Positions 28,591 through 37,612 of a DNA stretch of 64,000 nt are shown in pieces; position 1 is the stretch's first letter, and every line of letters begins with the position of its first letter. The position numbers and the translations under genes were made by a program. Origin of the DNA: Curvibacter microcysteis (GTDB taxonomy: Bacteria; Pseudomonadota; Gammaproteobacteria; Burkholderiales; Burkholderiaceae_C); the NCBI RefSeq assembly GCF_028649455.1, contig NZ_JAQSIO010000004.1, positions 124,001-188,000 on the forward strand. The letters are read 5' to 3'. The notes under the pieces were generated by a model that made no database searches, was not told where the DNA came from, and saw only the letters and a list, made by a program, of their open reading frames with translations.

Positions 28591-28740
28591 TCAGCAAAAC
28601 AAGAACGCGAGGCTGGCGGCGTCTTCGCCCAGGTGCAACAGTGCCCAGCCCGCGAGGCGGTAGCTCCAATACAGCGCGGGCGAAAACGCCGCGTCGACGC
28701 CCCACTCATCGCGCCCCGCAGCGTCCCAGGACTCAAGCAA
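28591..28740 (-). CDS. Candidate small ORF downstream of selD (uncertain)
   Basis: A 49-codon frame from a TTG at 28740 to a TGA at 28591, overlapping the last codons of selD by a few bases. The product would start LLESWDAAGRDEW and end in an apolar stretch WALLHLGEDAASLAFLFC, which could be one weak membrane segment. GC-rich third positions are compatible with coding. There is no clear ribosome-binding site, and no family was recognised. It may be a real small protein, a decayed gene end, or chance. Confidence 0.25.
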   Translation of the reverse strand: MLESWDAAGRDEWGVDAAFSPALYWSYRLAGWALLHLGEDAASLAFLFC

Positions 28741-29791
28741 AACGCAGCCCTGGAGCAGCGCCGTTCGCCAGGGCCTGCAGGTCCCCGATCACACGGGCCT
28801 GGGCGAACCCATCGTCATGGAAGGCCGCCAGCACCGCAGGGGCCGACTCGGCGGTGCAGCTGACCAGCAGGCCGCCGCTGGTTTGGGGATCCGACACCAA
28901 GGCCTGCTGCCACGGCGCAGCCCCGTCCGGCCACACCACGTCCGAGCCATAGGATGCCCAGTTGCGGGCGGACGCCCCAGTGACCACGCCCTGCCGGGCC
29001 CAATGGGCCGCGGCCTCAATCACGGGCAGATCCGCCAGCGTGACCTGGGCCGACAGACCCGACCCCCGGCAAACCTCCAGCAGGTGGCCGGTCAGGCCAA
29101 AGCCGGTCACATCGGTCATGGCATGCACCCCGGCCAGGCCCCCCAGGCGGCTCCCCACGCGGTTGAGCTGGGTGGTGTGGGCCAGCATCTCAGCGTAGCC
29201 CGCAGCGTCCAGCACGCCCTTCTTGAGAGCAGCCGACAGAATGCCGACCCCCAGGGGCTTGCCCAGGATCAGCACGTCGTTGGGCTGGGCGTCCGCGTTG
29301 CGGCGCACCCGCTCAGGGTGCACCAGGCCCAGGGCCACCAGGCCGTAGATGGGCTCCAGCAGGTCAATCGAATGGCCGCCCGCGATGGGGATGCCCGCGG
29401 CCCGGCAGACCTCGGCACCGCCAGCCAGGACTTCGCCAATGGTCTCGGCCGACAACTTGGCGATCGGCATGCCGACCAGGGCCAGCGCCAAAATCGGTGT
29501 GCCGCCCATGGCGTAGATGTCCGACAGGGCGTTGGTGGCCGCGATGCGCCCAAAGTCGCGCGGGTCGTCCACGATGGGGGTGAAAAAATCGGTGGTGGCC
29601 ACCAGGGCCTGCTCGTCGTTGAGGCGGTAGACCGCCGCGTCATCGCTGGTCTCCAGGCCCACCATGAGCTCGGCAGGCATCAGGCCGCGCGGCGCGCGTG
29701 ACAAAATCTCACTCAGCAAACCCGGCGCGATCTTGCAACCGCAACCGCCGCCGTGGGAAAACTGGGTCAATGCAGGGAAAGAGGTGCTCAT
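28733..29791 (-). CDS. selD: Selenide, water dikinase (selenophosphate synthase)
   Basis: 352 aa. It makes selenophosphate from selenide and ATP. The Gly-rich active-site loop HGGGCGCKIAP places Cys17 and Lys20 at the same positions as the essential residues of E. coli SelD, so this is a cysteine (not selenocysteine) enzyme. The aminotransferase-independent PurM-like domains follow, with TSDDAAVY, TDFFTPIVDDP and GGHSIDLLEP visible. It is transcribed divergently from mnmH with only 36 bp between the starts, so both probably share a control region. Confidence 0.96.
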   Translation of the reverse strand: MSTSFPALTQFSHGGGCGCKIAPGLLSEILSRAPRGLMPAELMVGLETSDDAAVYRLNDEQALVATTDFFTPIVDDPRDFGRIAATNALSDIYAMGGTPILALALVGMPIAKLSAETIGEVLAGGAEVCRAAGIPIAGGHSIDLLEPIYGLVALGLVHPERVRRNADAQPNDVLILGKPLGVGILSAALKKGVLDAAGYAEMLAHTTQLNRVGSRLGGLAGVHAMTDVTGFGLTGHLLEVCRGSGLSAQVTLADLPVIEAAAHWARQGVVTGASARNWASYGSDVVWPDGAAPWQQALVSDPQTSGGLLVSCTAESAPAVLAAFHDDGFAQARVIGDLQALANGAAPGLRFA

Positions 29792-29827
29792 GGCTTATTT
29801 TGGCGTCAATTTGAAGCGGCCGGTCCC

Positions 29828-30913
29828 ATGAACCCTTGGCGTGGACCGGTGCCTGTCACCGAACGGCAGCAATTCGACACCTTGATCGACGCGCGCTCGC
29901 CTGCCGAGTTCGCCCTCGACCACATCCCCGGCGCCATCAACTGCCCGGCACTGGATGACGAAGAGCGTCGCATCGTCGGCACGATGTACAAACAACAAGG
30001 GGCTTTTGAAGCCCGCCGGGTGGGTGGGGCCATGGTGGCCGCCAACCTGGCGCGCCACCTGCGCGATCACTTTGCCGACCGGCCGCCCCACTGGAAGCCG
30101 CTGGTGTACTGCTGGCGCGGGGGGCTGCGCAGCGGCTCCATGGTCACCTGGCTGCGCTTGGTGGGTTGGGACGCCCAGCAGGTCGCTGGCGGCTACAAAC
30201 GCTGGCGCCAACACGTCATCGACACGCTGGCTGAACGCAGCCCAGGTCTGCAGTGGCAGGTGCTGGCCGGCGCCACGGGCAGCGCCAAGACCCGGCTGTT
30301 GCAGGCCCTGGCCCGCGAAGGCGCGCAGGTGCTGGACCTGGAACAGCTGGCGCGCCACAAGGGCTCGCTGCTGGGCGCCTGGCCCGGTCAAGCCCAGCCG
30401 TCCCAGAAGGCGTTCGAAACCGCTCTGGCCGTCGCCCTGGAGGGCTTTGACCCCGCGCGGCCCGTGTGGGTGGAGGCCGAAAGTCACAGGATTGGCCAGC
30501 TCTCAGTGCCCAGCCCCATCCTGGCCAGCCTGCGCTCGGCGCCCTGCCTGGAAATCAGCGCCCCCCGGGACGCACGCCTGGCGTTTTTGCTGGAGGACTA
30601 CGCCTACCTGGCCGATCAGCCCGACGCCCTGGCTCGCCAACTGGAGCCGCTGCGCGGCCTGCACGGCCACGAGGCCCTCAATCAGTGGCAAGACTGGGCA
30701 CGCCAAGCCCAGCTACCGCCCTTGTTCGAGCAGCTCATCACCCGCCACTACGACCCCCAATACGCACGCTCCCAAGCCGCCCACCTGTTCCGCTGGGCGC
30801 AGCGTCAGACCCTGGTGCTGGAGCAGCTGGACGCGAAGACCCTGGCCGAGCAAGCCCACCACATCAAAGACTGGGTGCTCAGCAAGCCAACAGCCCCCTC
30901 AGATGAACGGTAG
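29828..30913 (+). CDS. mnmH: tRNA 2-selenouridine synthase
   Basis: 361 aa from the ATG at 29828, which places an N-terminal rhodanese domain at the normal position; an in-frame ATG at 29753 would lie inside selD. The rhodanese loop YCWRGGLRSG carries the catalytic Cys95. A P-loop GATGSAKT follows at 148-155. MnmH (SelU/YbbB) geranylates s2U34 and replaces the sulfur with selenium from selenophosphate in tRNA-Lys/Glu/Gln. The P-loop has Ala where most family members have the last Gly before Lys. Its divergent partner selD supplies the substrate. Confidence 0.94.
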   Translation: MNPWRGPVPVTERQQFDTLIDARSPAEFALDHIPGAINCPALDDEERRIVGTMYKQQGAFEARRVGGAMVAANLARHLRDHFADRPPHWKPLVYCWRGGLRSGSMVTWLRLVGWDAQQVAGGYKRWRQHVIDTLAERSPGLQWQVLAGATGSAKTRLLQALAREGAQVLDLEQLARHKGSLLGAWPGQAQPSQKAFETALAVALEGFDPARPVWVEAESHRIGQLSVPSPILASLRSAPCLEISAPRDARLAFLLEDYAYLADQPDALARQLEPLRGLHGHEALNQWQDWARQAQLPPLFEQLITRHYDPQYARSQAAHLFRWAQRQTLVLEQLDAKTLAEQAHHIKDWVLSKPTAPSDER

Positions 30914-30961
30914 GGCGTTATCCTGTCGTCTCTTTTTGGCGCATTGCACAAAACTCCCCTC

Positions 30962-32485
30962 ATGGCTGACCGTTCGCCCTATGACATCGCCAAGGAAACG
31001 CTCAAGCAGCTTTCCCTGCGCAAGCTGATCCCTTCGCCTGACAACTACCAGGCCCTGTTCCACGAAGTGGCAGGCACCCGCCACGTGGTGAACTTCCCGG
31101 AAGAAGCCCTGCGCGGCATCGGCCGGGTGCTGCCTGGCCAGACCCCGGCCCAGCAGCGCCTGCTGGCCCAGTTCGATACTGCCGTCACCCAGCGCAGCTG
31201 GGTGGGCGTGCAAGCCGCCTTGGTCGGCCTGGCGACCCAACCCCTGGTCGCCACACCGGCCCACATTCAAGACAAAACCGCCATCAGTGAAGACCTGATG
31301 GCCGAGCTGCGCGAGCAAATTGCCCGCCTGGTGGAAAACATCCTGCCCATGGTGGGTGCCGACGACCCCCGCCTGCAGCAACAGGCCGAGCAGCTGATGC
31401 ACTACGCGCGCCAGCCCGCAGCCGAAGCCGCCACCCTGAAGCTGATGCTGGGCAACCTGAGCTTTCGCCTGTCTTTTGCCTCGGAAGACCAGCTCGCCAT
31501 CAAGAGCACGCTGCTGGCCTTGCTGCACCTGCTGTTCACCAACATCGGTGAACTGGCGGTGGACGACCGCTGGCTCAAGGGCCAGATCGACGCCCTGGTC
31601 AGCGCCAGCACCCCGCCGCTGACCTTGCGCCGCCTGGATGATGTGCAGGCGCGTCTCAAGGACGTGATCTTCAAGCAGTCCGAAGCCAAAGCCCGCGCCA
31701 TGGAAGCGCAGGACGAGATGAAGCAGATGCTGGCGGCCTTCATCGACAGGCTGTCCACCATGACCGAGCACAGCGGCAGCTACCAGGGCACCATCGAGCA
31801 CTGCGCGCGCCAACTGGAAAGCGCCGAAACCCTGGCCGACATCACCCCGGTGCTGCAAGAAGCCATCCAGGCCACGCGCTCCATGTCGATCGACACCCTG
31901 CACATGCGCGACGAGCTGCGCGAAATGCGCGAACGCACCGAGCAGGCCGACGCTGCCTTGCGTCGCATGCAAGAAGAGCTGGACCGCGCCAGCTCCCAAG
32001 CCCGCCACGACCCGCTGACCGGCGCCCTCAACCGCAAGGGCCTAGACGAAACCCTGAAGCGCGAGATCGCTCGCGCCCGGCGCCAGGACACGCCAATGTG
32101 CGTGGCCTTGCTGGACCTGGACAACTTCAAAAAGCTCAACGACACCCTGGGCCACGACACCGGCGACGCCGCGCTGCTGCACCTGGTGCAGGTCGCGCGC
32201 AGCGCCATCCGCCCGCAAGACAGCCTGGCCCGCTACGGCGGCGAGGAGTTTTTGGTGGTGCTGCCCGACACCGACCAGGACAAGGGTGTGGAGGTGATGA
32301 AGCGCCTGCAGCGCGAGTTGACCAAGAAGTACTTCCTCAAAGACAACGAAAAAGTGCTGATCACCTTCAGCGCCGGGGTCGCCCAGGTCGGGGCCGAGGA
32401 AGACACGGCCGAAGCCATCAAACGCGCCGACCAGGCCATGTACCTGGCCAAGCGCTCGGGCAAGAACCGTGTCGTGGCGGCCTGA
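30962..32485 (+). CDS. Diguanylate cyclase (GGEEF)
   Basis: 507 aa from the ATG at 30962. No membrane segment or signal peptide is seen. About 300 residues of alpha-helical N-terminal sequence (helical bundle, then coiled coil at about 210-335) precede a C-terminal GGDEF domain. The active site reads GGEEF at residues 426-430. RPQD at 417-420 lies exactly five residues upstream, matching the RxxD inhibitory c-di-GMP-binding I-site. It should make c-di-GMP under product feedback in the cytoplasm. The N-terminal sensor type was not recognised. Its end overlaps the phosphatase start by 17 bp. Confidence 0.9.
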   Translation: MADRSPYDIAKETLKQLSLRKLIPSPDNYQALFHEVAGTRHVVNFPEEALRGIGRVLPGQTPAQQRLLAQFDTAVTQRSWVGVQAALVGLATQPLVATPAHIQDKTAISEDLMAELREQIARLVENILPMVGADDPRLQQQAEQLMHYARQPAAEAATLKLMLGNLSFRLSFASEDQLAIKSTLLALLHLLFTNIGELAVDDRWLKGQIDALVSASTPPLTLRRLDDVQARLKDVIFKQSEAKARAMEAQDEMKQMLAAFIDRLSTMTEHSGSYQGTIEHCARQLESAETLADITPVLQEAIQATRSMSIDTLHMRDELREMRERTEQADAALRRMQEELDRASSQARHDPLTGALNRKGLDETLKREIARARRQDTPMCVALLDLDNFKKLNDTLGHDTGDAALLHLVQVARSAIRPQDSLARYGGEEFLVVLPDTDQDKGVEVMKRLQRELTKKYFLKDNEKVLITFSAGVAQVGAEEDTAEAIKRADQAMYLAKRSGKNRVVAA

Positions 32486-34112
32486 CCCAGCCCACCGCCT
32501 GAGCCGGCGCCATTGGCTGCAGGCCTTGCTGGCCAGCGCCTCTTTGCAAGCCTGGCAAGCCGGGGCCCACCCGCGCAGCGCACCAGGCCTGGCCGACCTG
32601 CCCTTTGCCTTGGGCGTGGCCAGTGGCACGCCCAGCCACCAGGGCGTGGTGCTTTGGACCCGGCTGGCCGTGGTCGACCCGCTGGACCCGCGCGTGCACA
32701 CCGTGCGCTGGGAGCTGGCCGAGGACGAGGGCTTTCAACGCATCGTGCAGCGCGGCCAGACCGAGACCCAGCAGGCCCTTGGCCACGCAGTGCATGTCGA
32801 GTTGCAAGGCCTGCCCGCCGACCGCTGGTTCCACTACCGCTTCATGGTGGGCGATGCCGTCAGCCCCGTGGGCCGCACCCGCACCCTGCCCGCGCCCGAC
32901 AGCCCGGCGGGTCGGCTGCGCCTGGCCTTCGCCTCCTGCCAGCGCTGGGAGCACGGCTACTACGCGGCCTGGCGCCATGCCGCCGCCCAGTCGCTGGACC
33001 TGGTGGTCTTTTTAGGCGATTACATCTACGAATACGCCTCGCCGCGCAGCGGCCTGGCGCCCCAGGCCGCCACGCCCATCCACCGCGTGCATGAGCTGCG
33101 CCGCGCCGTCAGCCTGGCCGACTACCGCGACCGCTACGCCCTGCACAAAAGCGACCCCGACCTGCAAGCCGCCCACGCCGCCTGCCCCTGGCTGCTGACC
33201 TGGGACGACCACGAGGTCGAGAACGACTACGCCGGCCTGCAAGGCCGCGAGGGCGCCAGCGCCGAATTTATGGCCCAGCGCGCCGCCGCCTACCAAGCGT
33301 TTTACGAGAACATGCCCCTGCCCGCCTCGGTGCTGGTGCAGGGCCTGCAAGGCCTGAACCAGGCCGATGCGCTGCGCCTGTACCAGCGCCACGCGTTTGG
33401 CCGCCTGGCGCGCTTTCATGTGCTGGACGACCGCCAGTACCGCGCCGTGCAGGCCTGCCGCAACCCCAGCGAGAGCAGCGCCGGCACGGTGCGCCCCAGC
33501 CGCTGCGCCGAGCTGCGCGACCCCAGCCGCAGCCTGCTGGGCGCGGCCCAGGAACAATGGCTGGCCCAGGGCCTGGCGCAAGACAGCCGCCCCGGCGGCC
33601 CGCGCTGGACCGTGCTGGCCCAGCAAACCCTTTTTTCACCGCGCCACTATGGTGGCGCCAGCGCGGCGGCCCAGGCCGACGAACCCACGCCCACCGACCC
33701 CTGGGACGGCTACCCCGGCGCGCGCCAGCGCCTGCTGCACAGCCTGCAGGCCACGCCACCGCGCAACACGGTGTTGATTGGCGGCGACATCCACCAGAAC
33801 TACGTCTGCCGCGTGCACGCCGACCCGGACCGCCCCGACAGCCCGGTGCTGGCCAGCGAGTTCTGCGGCACCTCGATCAGCTCGCACTCCGGCGCCACCT
33901 TGGAGCGGGCCCAGGCCTTGCAAAAGAACAACCCCCATGTGCTGCTGGCCAACCCCGAGCAGCGCGGCTACGCCCTGGTCGAGCTGAACCCGCAGCGCTG
34001 GCAGACCACGCTGATGGCGGTGGACCAGCCTGGCCGCGCCGACAGCGCGCTGCGCCCGCTGGCCCGCTTTGTCGTGGAAGACGGGCGCGCCGGCCCGCAG
34101 CGCGAGAGCTGA
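32469..34112 (+). CDS. Alkaline phosphatase D family protein (PhoD-like), Tat-exported
   Basis: 547 aa from a GTG at 32469 inside the end of the cyclase gene. No later start would retain the N-terminal SRRHWLQALLAS stretch, which resembles a twin-arginine signal. Metal-site segments of PhoD are present: VVFLGDYIYEYA, WDDHEVENDYAG, GGDIHQNYV and ASEFCGTSISS. PhoD enzymes are Ca/Fe-dependent periplasmic phosphodiesterases/phosphomonoesterases that release phosphate from organic esters. The 17-bp overlap with a diguanylate cyclase suggests coupled expression. Confidence 0.9.
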   Translation: MSWRPDPAHRLSRRHWLQALLASASLQAWQAGAHPRSAPGLADLPFALGVASGTPSHQGVVLWTRLAVVDPLDPRVHTVRWELAEDEGFQRIVQRGQTETQQALGHAVHVELQGLPADRWFHYRFMVGDAVSPVGRTRTLPAPDSPAGRLRLAFASCQRWEHGYYAAWRHAAAQSLDLVVFLGDYIYEYASPRSGLAPQAATPIHRVHELRRAVSLADYRDRYALHKSDPDLQAAHAACPWLLTWDDHEVENDYAGLQGREGASAEFMAQRAAAYQAFYENMPLPASVLVQGLQGLNQADALRLYQRHAFGRLARFHVLDDRQYRAVQACRNPSESSAGTVRPSRCAELRDPSRSLLGAAQEQWLAQGLAQDSRPGGPRWTVLAQQTLFSPRHYGGASAAAQADEPTPTDPWDGYPGARQRLLHSLQATPPRNTVLIGGDIHQNYVCRVHADPDRPDSPVLASEFCGTSISSHSGATLERAQALQKNNPHVLLANPEQRGYALVELNPQRWQTTLMAVDQPGRADSALRPLARFVVEDGRAGPQRES

Positions 34113-34118
34113 GCCCCC

Positions 34119-35777
34119 TCAGACGTTGATGGCCGTGGCCGAGCCGGCCTGGCGGCGCAGCTCAAACTTCTGGATCTTGCCGGTGCTGGTCTTGGGCAGC
34201 TCGCCAAACACCACGGCGCGCGGCACCTTGAAGCCGGCCAGGTGCTTCTTGCAATGCGCCACGATGTCCTCGGGTGTGGTCTGGGCGCCGGCCTTGAGCT
34301 CGACAAAGGCGCAAGGGGTCTCGCCCCAGCGCGCATCGGGCTTGGCCACCACGGCGGCCGCCAGCACGTCGGGGTGGCGGTAGAGCACGTCCTCCACCTC
34401 GATGGAGGAGATGTTCTCGCCGCCCGAGATGATGATGTCCTTGCTGCGGTCCTTGATCTTGATGTAGCCGTCCGGGTACTGCACGGCCAAGTCCCCGCTG
34501 TGGAACCAGCCGCCGGCAAAGGCCTCGGCCGTGGCCTGGGGGTTCTTCAGGTAGCCCTTCATGGCGATGTTGCCGCGGAACATGATCTCGCCCATGGTCT
34601 CGCCATCGTGCGGCACCGGCGTCATCGTGTCCTGGTTGAGCACCTGAACCTCGCGCTGCAGGTGGTAGCGCACGCCCTGGCGCGCGTTGAGCCGGGCCCG
34701 CTCACCGATGTCCAGCGCGTCCCAGGCCTCGTCCTTGGCACACACCGTGGCAGGACCATAGACCTCGGTCAGACCGTAGACGTGGGTCAGGTCAAAGCCC
34801 AGGGCCTCCATGCCTTCGATCATCGAGGCCGGCGGCGCTGCGCCCGCCACCATGGCCTTGACGCCACTGGGCAGGCCTTCTTTCAGCGCCGCCGGCGCGT
34901 TGACCAGCAGGCCGTGCACGATGGGCGCGCCGCAGTAATGGGTCACGCCGTGCTCGCGCATCATGCCGAAAATGGCCTCGGGATCAACCCGGCGCAGGCA
35001 CACGTTGACGCCCGCCCGCGCGGCCACCGTCCACGGAAAGCACCACCCATTGCAATGGAACATGGGCAGGGTCCACAGGTAGACGGCGTGCTTGGGCATG
35101 TCCCACTCCAGCACATTGGAGATGGCGTTCACCGCCGCGCCCCGGTGGTGGTAGACCACGCCCTTGGGGTTGCCGGTGGTGCCGCTGGTGTAGTTCAGGG
35201 CGATGGCGTCCCACTCGTCCGCCGGTCCTTCCCAGGCGAAATCGGGGTCGCCACCGGCCAGAAAGTCTTCGTAGGTCAGCGTCCCCAGGCGCACAGGAGC
35301 CGGGCCGTACAAGTCGTCCTCGACCTCGATGAGCTGCAGCGGCTGGGGCGACTGGCGCAGCGCCAGCGCCTTTTGCATGACCAGGGCGAACTCGGGGTCG
35401 ACGATCACGGCCTTGGCTTCGCCGTGGTCCAGCATGAAGGCGATGGTTTCCGCGTCCAGGCGGGTGTTCAGCGCGTTCAGCACCGCACCCGCCATGGGGA
35501 TGCCAAAGTGCGCTTCGACCATGGGCGGGGTGTTGGGCAGCATGACGGCCACGGTGTCGTTCTTGCCAATGCCGGCCTGGCGCAGGGCGCTGGCGAGTTG
35601 GCGGCAACGCGCATAGGTCTGGGCCCAGGTGCGGCGCAGGGCCTGCTCGCCCCGGCCATGCACCACGGCCAGTCGATTCGGGTAGACCTGGGCCGCCCGC
35701 TCGATGAAGCCTAAGGGCGACAGCGGGGCGAAGTTGGCATCGTTGCGGGGCAAGTCCTGGTCGTAGATCGAGCTCAT
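34119..35777 (-). CDS. AMP-forming acyl-CoA synthetase
   Basis: 552 aa from the ATG at 35777, preceded by an AGGAGAC ribosome-binding site; an in-frame ATG at 35816 lacks one. Adenylation motifs are all present: YTSGTTGNPKG (P-loop), YGLTEVYGP, GWFHSGDLA and the hinge DRSKDIIISGGEN. The C-terminal catalytic Lys lies in TSTGKIQKFELR. It activates a carboxylic acid to acyl-AMP and then acyl-CoA. Similarity is to the broad medium-chain/methylmercaptopropionate (DmdB-like) branch, but the substrate is not assigned. It is convergent with the phosphatase gene, with 6 bp between stops. Confidence 0.92.
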   Translation of the reverse strand: MSSIYDQDLPRNDANFAPLSPLGFIERAAQVYPNRLAVVHGRGEQALRRTWAQTYARCRQLASALRQAGIGKNDTVAVMLPNTPPMVEAHFGIPMAGAVLNALNTRLDAETIAFMLDHGEAKAVIVDPEFALVMQKALALRQSPQPLQLIEVEDDLYGPAPVRLGTLTYEDFLAGGDPDFAWEGPADEWDAIALNYTSGTTGNPKGVVYHHRGAAVNAISNVLEWDMPKHAVYLWTLPMFHCNGWCFPWTVAARAGVNVCLRRVDPEAIFGMMREHGVTHYCGAPIVHGLLVNAPAALKEGLPSGVKAMVAGAAPPASMIEGMEALGFDLTHVYGLTEVYGPATVCAKDEAWDALDIGERARLNARQGVRYHLQREVQVLNQDTMTPVPHDGETMGEIMFRGNIAMKGYLKNPQATAEAFAGGWFHSGDLAVQYPDGYIKIKDRSKDIIISGGENISSIEVEDVLYRHPDVLAAAVVAKPDARWGETPCAFVELKAGAQTTPEDIVAHCKKHLAGFKVPRAVVFGELPKTSTGKIQKFELRRQAGSATAINV

Positions 35778-35911
35778 GGTGTCTCCTGTCTGAGGGTTCT
35801 GAAGCGAGCCTGCCATTGTGCGGACACGGGCTTACAAGGGCATTGCAGGCCCGCACCGGCGACAGAACCCACGCACGGCGCACGCCCCCCCACTCACCTG
35901 GGCTCGGTGCC

Positions 35912-37612
35912 TCAGGAGAAGGAGTAGGTGTTGCGGCCGTTTTGTTTGGCGCGGTACATGCCCACGTCGGCGCGCGCCAGCAGGGCCCGCACCTCGGTGC
36001 CGTCGCGCGGGGCCATGGCAATGCCGATGCTGGCCTGCACCTGCACGGGCATGCCCTCGACCAACACGGGCTGCTCAAACTGGGCCTTGAGCTTCAAGGC
36101 CAGCTGGGTCGCGTCGTCCTCGCCCGCCAGGTCTTGGCACACGACGACAAACTCATCACCGCCCAGGCGCCCCACCGTGTCGCCCGCCCGCAAGGTTTGA
36201 CCCAGGCGTTGCGCCACCCCGCGCAGCACGGCGTCGCCCACATCGTGGCCCAGGCCGTCGTTGATGTTCTTGAAGTGGTCCAGGTCGACAAACAGCACGG
36301 CACAGGGACGCTGGCTTTGCGCGGTGCGATGCAGGGCCTGCTCCAGACGGGCCTCCACCATGCGGCGGTTGGGCAAGCCGGTGAGGGGGTCGTGGTGGGC
36401 CAGGTGGTCCATCGCGTGGTGGCTGGTGCGCAGCTGGGTCATTTGCTGCCAGACCTGCTCTTCCATCAAGCGGAAGCTGCGCGCCAGCTCGCCGATTTCG
36501 TCGGTGCGTTCGGTCGGCAGGGTCTGCACCCGCTGCCCCGTGCCCAGCACCCGCGTGGCCTGGGCCAGGGCCTTGAGGGGTTCCGTCACCACGCGCGACA
36601 CCAGCACGGCCAGCACGAGGGCCGCCACACACAGCAGCAGGAGCACCTGAACAATGCTGCGACCCAGCACCGAAGCCTCCCCCTCGATGGCGCTCAGCGG
36701 CTGGGCCAGGCCGAGAATCCAAAAACGGGGCTCCTGCTCGCTCCCAATCGGCAAGCGCACAAAAGCAGCCACCACCGACTCCCCCGTGCCGTCGCGGACC
36801 GACGTCACCAACTGCTGGGCTTGGCCCGACAGCAGCCGCGCTGCGTCGGGGAAGCTGTCCTGGATGTAGACCCGCTGGCCACGGTCAAAGCCGAAGGTCT
36901 GACTGGCGTCGGGGTGGACCAACCAGTCGCCCCAGCGGTTGCTCATGTAGAGCTGAAAGCCGTCGGGCAAGTCGGCCGACACCCCATGCAAAAATGCTCT
37001 CGCTGCCACTTGGACCACCAACACGCCTTGCACACCCCCCGCCGTCACCACCGGCGCGGACAGGGTGTAGCTGGGCATGGCGCTGCCCCCGATCAGGGCA
37101 TCGTCGCGGCTGGCCGCCAGCTCCGACATGTAGACCTGGCCCGCGGGCAGCGGCAGCGCCTCATAAACGTAAGGGAAGTGGCCTTTTTCCTGCAGATCAT
37201 CGTCCGCCACCCGCAGCAAACCAGTGGGCTGGCGCTGCACACGCACCCGCTCCAGGCCGTGTGCGCTGGCGCCAATCAGGCGGATTTGCAGGTAATCGGG
37301 GTGGGACTCCATCTCGGCCATGAAGGCTTGAGCCAGGGCCTGGCGTGCCGGGGCGGCAGCGGCCCCGGGCTCCAGGGCCCCCTGGGCAGCGGCCAAAGCG
37401 GCCAAGGCCACGGTGTCGCGCGAGACCGATTGCAGACTGGCCTGCAAGTGCCGGCCCAGCACTTCGGTGGTCGTCATCAGGTAGTGCTCGGCGCGCTCAC
37501 GCAACAGACCGCGGCTGGTGACAAAGGTGTAGTGGCTGGCCAAGGCCGCCGCAAACACACTGAAGGCCGCCAACAACAAACTGAGTCGAAAGGCAATGCT
37601 GCCTGGCTTCAT
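35912..37612 (-). CDS. Membrane diguanylate cyclase: dCache-HAMP-GGDEF
   Basis: 566 aa. A first membrane helix (about residues 8-27) is followed by a periplasmic Cache-like sensor domain (about 30-315) and a second helix (about 320-340). A HAMP linker (about 342-395) leads to a C-terminal GGDEF domain. GGDEF is canonical at 484-488. RAGD at 475-478 forms an I-site five residues upstream. It should convert a periplasmic signal into c-di-GMP synthesis. The ATG overlaps the stop of the upstream PotD-like gene by 4 bp, so the two are co-translated; the binding protein is the likely signal input. Confidence 0.93.
   Translation of the reverse strand: MKPGSIAFRLSLLLAAFSVFAAALASHYTFVTSRGLLRERAEHYLMTTTEVLGRHLQASLQSVSRDTVALAALAAAQGALEPGAAAAPARQALAQAFMAEMESHPDYLQIRLIGASAHGLERVRVQRQPTGLLRVADDDLQEKGHFPYVYEALPLPAGQVYMSELAASRDDALIGGSAMPSYTLSAPVVTAGGVQGVLVVQVAARAFLHGVSADLPDGFQLYMSNRWGDWLVHPDASQTFGFDRGQRVYIQDSFPDAARLLSGQAQQLVTSVRDGTGESVVAAFVRLPIGSEQEPRFWILGLAQPLSAIEGEASVLGRSIVQVLLLLCVAALVLAVLVSRVVTEPLKALAQATRVLGTGQRVQTLPTERTDEIGELARSFRLMEEQVWQQMTQLRTSHHAMDHLAHHDPLTGLPNRRMVEARLEQALHRTAQSQRPCAVLFVDLDHFKNINDGLGHDVGDAVLRGVAQRLGQTLRAGDTVGRLGGDEFVVVCQDLAGEDDATQLALKLKAQFEQPVLVEGMPVQVQASIGIAMAPRDGTEVRALLARADVGMYRAKQNGRNTYSFS

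Noticed and set aside
28656-28664. GGCGGTAGC on the plus strand, matching the core of the ops/JUMPStart element
   Set aside because: It lies after the last polysaccharide gene rather than upstream of the operon, and a match of this length is expected by chance in a high-GC window.
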